Shown piece after piece: positions 1 to 8,185 of a stretch of DNA of 64,000 bases. Location of the stretch: assembly GCA_013368445.1 (NCBI GenBank), contig JAACJO010000041.1, positions 92,805 to 156,804 on the forward strand, written 5' to 3'. Numbering within the stretch: position 1 is the stretch's first letter; each line of letters opens with the position of its first letter. The stretch is from Leucocoprinus leucothites. Its lineage: Eukaryota > Basidiomycota > Agaricomycetes > Agaricales > Agaricaceae. Made by a program: the position numbers and the translations under genes. The notes beneath the pieces were generated by a model, which saw nothing but the letters and a program-made list of their open reading frames with translations, was not told the origin of the DNA and searched no databases.

Positions 1-171
1 CCTTCTACGACTAACCCTGAAGGGGATGATGTCATAGGTGCTCCTATTCACCCTGAGTGGCTGTGTATGGTTTGCCTTACCAAGCCAAATGACCCCCGAC
101 CCCGTACTCTGACTTATGTTCACAGACACCTACTTCGCATGAGACCTATTCTTCGACAAGAGTAGATCAAT
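1..171 (+). pseudogene. LINE-B ORF2 endonuclease, N-terminal fragment (copy B1)
   Basis: Encodes part of the apurinic-like endonuclease domain (exonuclease-endonuclease-phosphatase fold) that nicks target DNA for target-primed reverse transcription. The stretch with GAPIHPEWLCMV and LTYVHR is the same as in copies B2, B3 and B4. The frame is open to the A1 insertion. At 154-156 this copy keeps CGA (Arg), whereas B2, B3 and B4 all have TGA at that codon. The beginning of the protein lies outside the window. Confidence 0.8.
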
Positions 172-2441
172 CCATCCCTCCTTGACCTCTTACCACCACC
201 ATCGAAAGTTGGTGTTTGATTAGACGTCTAGTTACACATTGTATTCCACCTATTCTACATGGGTAAACGAAAGTCTAAAGCCAAACAGGCTATACGCCAA
301 TCAACCGAGTCCGCCAACGCCTCCGATGATGAGCTCAACATCGCCAAGATGTCCGAGGACGAACATCTTGACCCATACGACGACCCGCGCAACGTCCGCG
401 GCTTCTCTGGACCTCGGTCCTCCATCCCAGAGGCTGACTTTGAGTTGCCTCCTCGCCCGGTGCCTGGTGACGTTTTGTCCCTCACGCCTACTACTCAACC
501 TCCGGTGGCTTTGAGCCCCGCAGGTCCTCCCCCTGCTGCTGCCCTCAGCGGCTCTATCGCACCCCGGGCTGGCCCCTCTGCTCCCTCTTCCGTCGGACCT
601 GACTTGGAGGAGGAGGCCATTGCCGCCTATGAAGGTCTTCATCGATTCGGGAGATGGCTCTCGAATCTTGATCCCGCTGCTGTCATGACCGACACGGCCC
701 GACACTCATTTGCTCTCTACATCTGTGGGAGCATGTGGGAATTCAGGAAGAGGGGCTGGGCCGATACCCAGCTCACTCCGATGTTTCAGAAGCAGGGGTG
801 GCCTACGGTCGACTCCTTCCTTCGCTCTGGGGCCCTTTTGACCGGCCCTAATCAACCACACAGTGACCATGAGTCGTCCTGCGGATCTGCTGACAAAGCA
901 GGTCCACGTGACATTAGTATGGGTGACCCTGAAGCGCCCAAACAACCGCCCCCGGATCGTTGGTCCACCCCGGCCCGTCCCACCTTACCGCCCAAGCAAG
1001 CGCCTGCTAAAGCGCGCGCTAGTGGCCCCCCCCAAGCTAGAGTTAGGTCTGATGGCCAAGCTCAGCAAGCGCCCGCCAAAGTGCCCCCTCCTCCCACCTC
1101 GGTCAAGAAGTCCTTCGCCGAGGCGGCCCGCCCCGCTGGGGTTGCATCACTCATTAAGCTGGCACAATCCCACCCCGATCTTGACCCTGATCACATCACC
1201 GCTATGCATCAGGCCGCCCAAGCCACCGCTCCCGCCACTCGGAAGCTGCGCATGACAACTGCGGGCCCTACCCATTGCCAACTTTTCCTTGACTTCGTCA
1301 GCAATGCCGATGAGGTCACCTATCTCCATTACAAGGCCATGCGCCTTCTTAATGACTCCCTCTCCTGTGCCAAGTCGATCTTGCGTGTGGAGAACATCAC
1401 CAAGGCGTACAGCACGATCGCGCTGCACACCTCCTCCATTCCCTCTGACGCCGACTGTGACGTCATTGAGTCCTCCATCCCCTCCGTCTTCACCGCCCCC
1501 TTTGCAATCAAGACACGCCACCCCAGGTCGAGGTCCTACCTCAAGGTCCTCGACGTCCCTTACTTCGTGAACAGTGTCCGCATCACACCGAATCACGTGA
1601 CCGACCGCATGCGACTGTCCACCTTCAAGGACATTTTCACAGATGTTTCCTCTGTGCGCATTATGCGCAACTCCACCAGAGCCGACACCGCCACTGTCTG
1701 GTTCGACCTCTGGGACTCTCAATCAGGAGCGAGCACCAAGAAGCTCCTGGGCAAGTACCTCCACTTCGAGGGTGTTCAGTCCGTGATCCGGGCTGCACGC
1801 GCTCATCCCGGCAGTCCTCAGTGTCAGCGTTGCTGGCGCTGGGGTCACTCTACCTCATCGTGTCGCGCCCATGCGCTATGGTGCGCCGCCTGTGGCGGTC
1901 CTCATCGTACTGAGAACCACCGCTCCCACTCGAGCTGTTGTAAGGGGAGTCCGAAGGCCAATCCCCCTATCCCGCCCACCGCCGCCGAGGATCCCTGTCC
2001 TCACATCAAGTGCGTCAACTGTGCCAAGTCGCATGCAGCTGACAATCGCAAGTGCCCATTCTGGCAACACCGGTTTGACCGGCTTTGGCTTGAAAACCAT
2101 TGCCGTGATGCCGCTCGGTCGCGTCTGTAGGGTTCTCTTCCCTGCAGGTCGCATTGTCCGCCCCCGCGCTGTGCGTGGTGGGTCATCGAGGTCCATGCCG
2201 TGCATTTTCCATCCGCCGGTAAATCAGATCAACCCGACTTGTATTGTAGTATGCTTTCATTTAGAACTATGTACCACTGCGTGAAGATGTTGTTTGTACT
2301 AGGCAGACTTTAGACTCGTATTTATACCTAGCTATGTAGATGTGTAGTTGGTAGCGGTACTTTCTGCATGTTGTAGTAGTTGGGCGTGGACTGCTATCGT
2401 GCACCGCGTTATAAATTTGCGACCCCTCCGGGGTCGCGTTG

Positions 2442-2474
<33 letters not shown>
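172..2474 (+). mobile_element. Family A, ORF1-only LINE-like retroelement (copy A1)
   Basis: A self-contained 2.3 kb unit: 5' leader (172-258), one ORF, 3' UTR and poly-A (2445-2476). It is flanked by a 14-bp TSD (AAGAGTAGATCAAT at 158-171 and 2475-2488), so it is a complete target-primed insertion and not a fragment of a longer LINE. Copy A3 has the same start, the same end and its own 17-bp TSD. The leader carries the CTCTTACCACCA motif also found at the start of LINE-B, and the tail resembles the LINE-B tail. There is no endonuclease or RT, so mobilisation must be in trans. Confidence 0.88.
259..2130 (+). CDS. Family A ORF1 protein (gag-like, zinc knuckles)
   Basis: An intact 623-residue frame starting at MGKRKSK. 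The first 300 residues are low-complexity, acidic then Pro/Ala-rich. From about residue 280 a globular part begins (SFAEAARPAG), homologous in order to LINE-B ORF1. At the C-terminus lie zinc-knuckle motifs: CX2CX4HX4C (CQRCWRWGHSTSSC), then CX2CX3H (CAACGGPH) and CX2CX3HX6C (CVNCAKSH), ending near a CPFW motif. Proteins of this type coat LINE RNA and act as chaperones in the ribonucleoprotein. No ORF2 follows; the 3' UTR begins right after the stop. It is the best preserved family A ORF here. LINE-like ORF1 is near certain; nucleic-acid binding is inferred from the knuckles. Confidence 0.85.
   Translation: MGKRKSKAKQAIRQSTESANASDDELNIAKMSEDEHLDPYDDPRNVRGFSGPRSSIPEADFELPPRPVPGDVLSLTPTTQPPVALSPAGPPPAAALSGSIAPRAGPSAPSSVGPDLEEEAIAAYEGLHRFGRWLSNLDPAAVMTDTARHSFALYICGSMWEFRKRGWADTQLTPMFQKQGWPTVDSFLRSGALLTGPNQPHSDHESSCGSADKAGPRDISMGDPEAPKQPPPDRWSTPARPTLPPKQAPAKARASGPPQARVRSDGQAQQAPAKVPPPPTSVKKSFAEAARPAGVASLIKLAQSHPDLDPDHITAMHQAAQATAPATRKLRMTTAGPTHCQLFLDFVSNADEVTYLHYKAMRLLNDSLSCAKSILRVENITKAYSTIALHTSSIPSDADCDVIESSIPSVFTAPFAIKTRHPRSRSYLKVLDVPYFVNSVRITPNHVTDRMRLSTFKDIFTDVSSVRIMRNSTRADTATVWFDLWDSQSGASTKKLLGKYLHFEGVQSVIRAARAHPGSPQCQRCWRWGHSTSSCRAHALWCAACGGPHRTENHRSHSSCCKGSPKANPPIPPTAAEDPCPHIKCVNCAKSHAADNRKCPFWQHRFDRLWLENHCRDAARSRL

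Positions 2475-2476
<2 letters not shown>
2380..2476 (+). other. Family A 3' tail: shared LINE tail, private hairpin, poly-A
   Basis: The segment GGACTGC...GCACCGCGTTATAAATT matches the LINE-B tail. Inserted between TATAAATTT and GTTGATT is GCGACCCCTCCGGGGTCGC (2419-2437), a perfect 8-bp stem with a 3-nt loop. Copies A2, A3 and A4 have sequence changes but keep pairing, in A4 through G-U pairs. LINE tails of this kind are typically recognised by the RT; that role is inferred here. Confidence 0.7.
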
Positions 2477-2479
<3 letters not shown>

Positions 2480-2488
2480 TAGATCAAT

Positions 2489-3430
2489 TATTGTGACATA
2501 CAAATCTTGGGTTTATTCAACCAGGGTAACTATGTTCACTTGCTTAACATATACTCTGATTTGTCTTCATCGGCGATTAATTTCCTTTCAACAAACTTCA
2601 TCGACATCCCTAATATTATTTATATGGGGGGTGATTTTAATTGTCGATCTCCAGAGTGGGACCCTTCAGCTACTTACGTCCCTATGTCTGCAATATCTCT
2701 AATGGAGTTGGTGGATGGCTTCAATCTCACAAGGTCTTTACCAACCATAATATCCCCCACTCATTTCTCTCCCATTGAAAGTCATGACAATTCAGTTATT
2801 GATCTCATTTTTTGTGCTAACAATTCTACTTCCCATATTATTGATGTTAATTCGAGGCTTCCATCGGATCATGCACCATTGATTATGGATCTTCCAATCC
2901 GCCCAGATTATATTAATTATAAAAAACGCGTACTACCAAAAGATAGCAATGAAGAGACGGCTTTCACTTCCCAAGTCTCTGAGCATCTAGCGGCCCTTGA
3001 CTGTTCGGACATTCATTCCACCTCTTGTCTGAACGATATTTCTGACTCCATTTCTCGAATCTTTAATGAATCTTGGAATACAAACTCTAAAATTGTATGG
3101 ATTACTAACCGGTCAAAAGAATGGTGGAACTCCCACTGTTCTGAGACTCTTCTTACCTACAGAAGAACAAAGGATTGTAAAGACTGGCAGGCGTTCAGAA
3201 CAGCTACTTGAGCTGCTAAGCATTCTTTCTTTGATGCACGCATCCATGAAATCGCATCAACAAACAAATGACCCTGGGACCTAATGGAATGGGTCAAACA
3301 ACACAAACTCCCCGCCATTGAAGGTATCCGCTACCAAGGACGACCTTGTAATGACCTTCTGGATTTATGGAATGCACTCCATTCTTCGTATAACTCAGCC
3401 TCCAGTTGACCAGTAAGCCCTATCATTCTC
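2489..3430 (+). pseudogene. LINE-B ORF2 endonuclease C-terminal half and linker (copy B1)
   Basis: Continues the ORF2 interrupted by A1. The segment with YMGGDFNCRSPEWDP is the endonuclease NDW-like strand, followed by SVIDLIFCANN and LPSDHAPLIMDL (the SDH motif), which are catalytic or metal-binding elements of the EEP fold. It then runs into the linker WNTNSKIVWITNRSKEWW. Stops appear near 3208, 3268 and 3409; the last two replace CGA of sister copies. It ends where A2 interrupts and about 275 bp of ORF2 found in B4 is missing. Confidence 0.8.
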
Positions 3431-3620
3431 TTTTTTTTTTTTTAGCCAACGCGACCCCTCCAGGGTCGCAAATTTATAACGCAGTGTGCGATAGCAGTCC
3501 ACGCCCAACTACTACAACATGCAGAAAGTACCGCTACCAACTACACATCTACATAGCTAGGTATAAATACGAGTCTAAAGTCCGCCTAGTACAAACAACA
3601 TCTTCACGCAGTGGTACATA

Positions 3621-3830
3621 CAGTGGCTCAAAAAACTGTCCCAATGTTTTCGCATTTTGGACATATTTGCTAATACCAGGGGAGATATATGGCCTAGCAT
3701 CCTGAAAATATTCACACAGGTACCTTGACATATTGGGCGCATATATTCCCATGATCACATGACCTTGTCCATCAATGAATTAATAATGAATTATCAAAAA
3801 TATCTACTCATTGGGACAGTTTTTTGACCC
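3621..3830 (+). repeat. Left 210-bp terminal inverted repeat of Tc1 element
   Basis: Starts CAGTGGCTCAAAAAACTGTC and is matched in inverted orientation by the right repeat. The inner end of this same repeat carries the outer motif again in opposite orientation (ACTCATTGGGACAGTTTTTTG near 3807-3827), so each arm has two oppositely oriented copies of a roughly 20-bp motif. These are probably two transposase binding sites. Confidence 0.9.
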
Positions 3831-3967
3831 CCTGTCAGCCTCCCAGTATCTATCTTGTAACATGCCAGGGGAGCATCAGGGCAGGCGTGGGAGTAATAAA
3901 CAAGATCATGTGACCTTGGTTGACATGTTGAGATGGCTACAACTGTCTTTCTTCCTGCCACTACATC

Positions 3968-4987
3968 ATGAAAGCTATCTCCTCTACCCAATACTCCCAA
4001 GTCACTTCTCTTCTCAAAGATGGCTATTCCTTGCGCCAGATTGAACATAAAACTGGTCTAGGAAAGTCTACTGTTGGGAGGATCAAGAAAGAAGTTGATG
4101 GGGACAAGGAAAACAACAAGGGAGGACGTCCTTCCAAGCTTTCTCCTCGTGATAAAAAAGCAATAATTCACCAAATAACCTCTGGAAAGCTAGACAATGC
4201 TGTCCAGGCTACAAATTTCATTAACTCTACTCTGTCTGACCCTGTCACACCCCAAACTGTCAGAAATACCCTTCAGGATAATGGATTTCGCTCTGTAACC
4301 AAGATCAAACGACCTCTACTCAAAAAGCGACATCGTGAGGAACACCTTGACTTTGCACATGAACATAGGAATTGGACAGTGGAGGACTGGAAGAGGGTGT
4401 TGTGGACAGATGAAACAAAGATCAACAGGATTGGGTCAGATGGAAAGGTGTATACCTGGAAGGAGAGGGGGGAACCACTGTCAGATAGGACCACTCTCCC
4501 TACTGTCAAACATGGAGGAGGTGGTAACATGATGGTGTGGGGGTGTATGGGGTGGAATGGGGTAGGAAAGCTGATAGAGGTTCAAGGGAATATGGATGCA
4601 GTGCAATACTGCGAGATTTTGGACAATGGGGTGGTGGAAAGCTTTGAAAAGTTGGAGATGGAGGAGGAGGAGAGGATATTCCAGCAGGATAATGACCCAA
4701 AACACACCTCAAAACTGGGACAACAATGGTTTGTGGACAACAACATTCAAGTTCTACCATGGCCTGCACAATCCCCTGACCTAAATCCCATTGAACACCT
4801 CTGGACCTACCTGAAGGACCAGCTGAAGGCATATGAAAGACCACCCAAGGGAGTATTTGAATTGTGGGAGAGGCTAGTAGAGGAGTGGAATAAGATTCCA
4901 GCAGAAAGGTGCCAAAGGCTGATAGAAAGCATGCCCAGAAGGATTGAGGCAGTTATCAGGGCAAGAGGAGGTCATACAAAGTATTGA
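3968..4987 (+). CDS. Tc1-type DD34E transposase
   Basis: A complete 339-residue transposase, the usual Tc1 length, catalysing cut-and-paste transposition at TA sites. Residues 8-40 form a helix-turn-helix (LLKDGYSLRQIEHKTG...STVGRI). Residues 51-55 are an AT-hook-like KGGRP. A second HTH-like region follows to about residue 110. The catalytic triad is D148 (WTDETK), D241 (QQDNDPKHTSK) and E276 (SPDLNPIEHLW), with exactly 34 residues between the second D and E, the Tc1 signature. The ATG lies 137 bp inside the left repeat and there is no visible intron. The gene stands alone inside the inverted repeats. All key residues are present, so activity is plausible. Confidence 0.93.
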   Translation: MKAISSTQYSQVTSLLKDGYSLRQIEHKTGLGKSTVGRIKKEVDGDKENNKGGRPSKLSPRDKKAIIHQITSGKLDNAVQATNFINSTLSDPVTPQTVRNTLQDNGFRSVTKIKRPLLKKRHREEHLDFAHEHRNWTVEDWKRVLWTDETKINRIGSDGKVYTWKERGEPLSDRTTLPTVKHGGGGNMMVWGCMGWNGVGKLIEVQGNMDAVQYCEILDNGVVESFEKLEMEEEERIFQQDNDPKHTSKLGQQWFVDNNIQVLPWPAQSPDLNPIEHLWTYLKDQLKAYERPPKGVFELWERLVEEWNKIPAERCQRLIESMPRRIEAVIRARGGHTKY

Positions 4988-5003
4988 GTAGGTAGATAAC
5001 AGA

Positions 5004-5213
5004 GGGTCAAAAAACTGTCCCAATGAGTAGATATTTTCGATAATTCATTATTAATTCATTGATGGACAAGGTCATGTGATCATGGGAATATATGCGCCCA
5101 ATATGTCAAGGTACCTGTGTGAATATTTTCAGGATGCTAGGCCATATATCTGCCCTGGTATTAGCAAATATGTCCAAAATGCGAAAACATTGGGACAGTT
5201 TTTTGAGCCACTG
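5004..5213 (-). repeat. Right 210-bp terminal inverted repeat of Tc1 element
   Basis: Inverted copy of 3621-3830, with two visible mismatches (an outer G/C near 5154 and an inner A/G near 5039). It ends in CCACTG followed by the TA duplication. Confidence 0.9.
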
Positions 5214-5256
5214 TAGTTCTAAATGAAAGCATACTACAATACAAGTCGGGCTGTTC

Positions 5257-5930
5257 TGTATGTCACATGGTTCCGCTTTGTCAGCGGATCCATGGGTCGC
5301 CTCATGGGTGATGCGTGTACATTTAGGGTAGGCCTCCTCAACTCTGGTGGCACAGTCCCGAATGAAATCTGCAAATGTGTCCCATCCCTGGGCTCGCATT
5401 CACTCATTGGTGAGGGCCGTGTCGCCTTGGCCCCAGTTTAAAATTTCCGCAACCAGTCCAACAAGAGTCGGGATGATCACAGCAGTGGTGGCCTCTAGAA
5501 GAGGGCCTGAGGGAACACTCCCAATGAAGCGAGAGAAGAAACAGATCCCAGCAAGAGCCCAGGTCTCAACAGACTCCTCAGTTGACCCGGAGGAGACAGC
5601 GGACGGCGGTGCTGGGGGGGGAAAGTTCTTCACAGGGTAGAACATCTGTCCACCGGCAGTGAAGGGTTTTGGGGACGGCAACGGAACATCAGCCGAGGGA
5701 GCGACCGCCAACCGCGACGGAATGTCAGTGGCAGGCAGGGAAGAGGGCCCAGGCAATGAAACGTCAGCCTGGGGAGGTCCGAAGTACCCGCGAACGTTGC
5801 AGGGATCATCGTAGGGGTCGAGATGTTCGTCCTTGGACATCTTGGCAATGTTGAGCTCGTCGGTGGAGGCCTCGGTGGACTCGGTAGTTTGGCGGGGGGG
5901 GCCCTTAGACTTAGACTTTCACTTGCCCAT
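5257..5930 (-). pseudogene. Family A ORF1 remnant (copy A2)
   Basis: The N-terminal third of the family A ORF1, read on the minus strand from an ATG at 5930. Codon 4 is TGA where A1 has CGA (MGK-stop-KSK). Copy A3 has the same stop. A downstream in-frame Met (MSKDEHLDPYDDP, about 30 codons in) begins a stretch open to the deletion junction. It encodes the acidic/Pro-rich region and SGSTEESVETWALAGI; the conserved core and zinc knuckles are deleted. Confidence 0.75.
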
Positions 5931-6016
5931 GTAGAATAGGCAGAGATACGATGTAAACTAGACGTCTTAAGACACACCAACGAATAGATGGTGGTGGTAA
6001 GAGGTCAAGGAGGGAT

Positions 6017-7970
6017 TGCATTTCGTCCCATTGTTCTACTAAACACTTTAGGTAAATTAATCAAGAAGATGATTGCTTGCCGCATGCAATATGAAGCGGT
6101 TTCTCTAGACGTCCTCCACCCTAACCAAATGGGCGGAGTTATCCAACGATCTACTGAAGATGCAGGAGTATTCCTCACTCATATTATTCGGGCTGGATGG
6201 GCTAAAGGTATGATTACCAGTGTCTGTGCTTTCGATATTGCCCAATTCTTCCCCTCCCTAAACCACAAAATCCTTACTAACATTCTATGATGACAGGGGT
6301 TTGCCCCAGAACTTGTCAACTTCTTCTCACACTACCTCATAGGTTGATCCACACAATTCATGTGGAATACTTTCCTATCCAATGCCCATGATGCAGATGT
6401 TGGCATAGGGCAAGGTTCTGCTTTATCACCCATTCTATCCACGTTCTATCTAGTGCCCCTCATGTTCATGTTCGATCAACATGCTCATTTACAATCCATT
6501 CCCTCTTCCCTTCTATCCTTTGTTGACGATGGGCTTTGTATATCTCAAGCGAAGAATTACACTGACACAATTTCTTCCCTCAAATCAGCCTACTCCATCA
6601 TTAACTCCATCTGCACTGATCTCGGGCTTGTCATTGAACATGACAAATCTGAGATCTTTCACTTCTCCCAACATCACAATGACTCTAATCCTCCCCTTGA
6701 CTTATCCGGTGTCGGCGGACCCCTTCTACATCCCAAACATGTATGGTGCTACCTTGGTTTCTACTTCGATCACCGACTCTCATTTCAAGAACATGTCCAA
6801 TATTATTCTACCAAAGCATTATCCACAGTGAAAGCCATGGGTATGCTAGGCAACTCCACCCGAGGCCTCCTCCCTCTACAGAAACGTCTGCTCTATAGGT
6901 CATGTGTTGTCCCCATGGCTACATATGGATTCTGACTCTGGTACTTTGAAGGCGCTCATAACAAGGCACTTCTCAAGTCCTTATCATCTATGCAAAGACG
7001 CACGGCTCTCTGGATCACAGGCGCCTTCCGTACTTCCCCATCAGGTGGTGCTGAAAGTATTGCTGGACTTATTCCAATCCACCTCCATCTTCGTAAATTA
7101 GCTATTCGTTCGTTGTATCGAGTCTCTACTTTACCCTCTAATCATGCATTACGTTCTCTTTTATCTGACAGTTTCTCTCTTAACTCCTCCCCTCATCCCC
7201 AATTGCTTTGCCTTCTCACTCCGGCCAAAAAAGCTAAAGTCAAAGGCCCCCTTATTGATGTAGATAGTTCTCTTTCTCATCTTTCTGACTCCTTTTCTCC
7301 ATTCACTCCTGAATCAAAGCCTGGACCTCATCTTATGGACATTTTTCCCGATTCTATTCACTTTCACCCCTGCAATCGCTCGGATAAACACAAAATGTAT
7401 AAACATGTATCGTCTCTCGATTCAGCTTTTTCCTCCTCTTCTTCCGATCGTAATTGTATTTCGGTTGTTACTGATGCCTCTGTCCCACTCGTAGGTTCCC
7501 TTCAGGCAGTTTTGGCGGCACATTTATATCACAGTGGACAGCAAGTGTCCCATGCAAAACAGGCTAGCGGTCGAGTGTCATCTACTGACGCCAAACTCTA
7601 CTCCATTCGTATTGGCATCGCCAAGGCCATTTCCCTTCATTGCGACCACATCATCCTCATCACCAACTGTCTCCCAGCAGCCAAGCTAGCAGTTGATCCC
7701 TCTATACATTCGAGCCAATCACACTCCATCCAAGTCTGCTGACTCTTATCCGAATGGCTCACAGCCAAACCCTCTCGTTCTATCGACTTCTGGGACGTAA
7801 CTTCCAAATGGTGCTGGAAGCCCCACCTTAAAGTCCACAAAGACGTCACTTCCACATGCATACACGCCCCCCCTCGATTAGGTGCTACTCTTGACTTCTT
7901 GCGATGCAAAATCACCAACGACTGCCAGAAATCCTGGGAGTCCACTTTCTGGAAGAAGAGATACTGCGGC
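6017..7970 (+). pseudogene. LINE-B ORF2 reverse transcriptase and RNase H (copy B1)
   Basis: Begins inside the RT fingers (AFRPIVLLNTLGKLIKKMIA) and runs through RT motif A (SVCAFDIAQFFPSLNH), GQGSALSPILS, and the catalytic FVDD box (LLSFVDDGLCIS). A thumb region follows, then an RNase H domain (SVVTDASVPLVGS ... DAKLYSIRIGIAKA ... LITNCLPAAKLAVD), in which the LITD aspartate of B3 is Asn. Four TGA stops (near 6288, 6347, 6932, 7739) correspond to CGA in copy B3. The B2 insertion interrupts the C-terminal region, which resumes at 16686. Confidence 0.85.
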
Positions 7971-8185
7971 AGCAGCTTCCTTCTTTTTTTTTTTTTTTTT
8001 TTAAAATCAATGAATTTATATAGCGGTGCTCGATCGCAGTCCACTTTCAACTAAATATTACAAACAGATGGTACACTACAGCAAGCTGGGGTACACGAAG
8101 CGGTCGGAGACCGCTTAAGACAGAGACTATACACAATTAATCCAGCAACATAGGTAAGACTCGAAAGAGACTATAGAACGAGGTG

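Larger units (their letters stand above)
3621..5213 (+). mobile_element. Tc1/mariner-superfamily DNA transposon, apparently complete
   Basis: A 1593-bp element bounded by the TA target duplication (3619-3620 and 5214-5215) with 210-bp terminal inverted repeats (3621-3830 and 5004-5213). These differ at only about two positions by eye. It encodes an uninterrupted transposase. Removing element plus one TA restores a continuous family A 3' UTR (GTGGTACATAGTTC, as in A3). Open frame and near-identical ends indicate a recent and possibly still mobile insertion. Confidence 0.93.
3431..6016 (-). mobile_element. Family A copy A2 (reverse), internally deleted, carrying Tc1
   Basis: Reads on the minus strand: poly-T at 3431-3443, 3' tail and 3' UTR, then the 5' part of ORF1 and the 5' leader ending at about 6016. 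The Tc1 element splits the 3' UTR at a TA. About 1.3 kb corresponding to the ORF1 C-terminal half with its zinc knuckles is absent; the junction is near 5257, where 3' UTR abuts N-terminal coding sequence. No TSD is visible, and about 275 bp of the B1 target is lost, so the insertion was accompanied or followed by a deletion. Confidence 0.8.

Noticed and set aside
259..2130. Family A ORF1 as a host zinc-knuckle gene
   Set aside because: Flanked by TSDs and poly-A, repeated several times in the window and homologous to LINE-B ORF1.
172..2474. HeT-A-like role at telomeres
   Set aside because: The layout is HeT-A-like, but no telomeric repeats or head-to-tail arrays occur; copies sit inside other transposons in both orientations.
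3121..3830. Promoter of the transposase within the left repeat
   Set aside because: AT-rich stretches exist but no convincing TATA box or initiator could be picked out.
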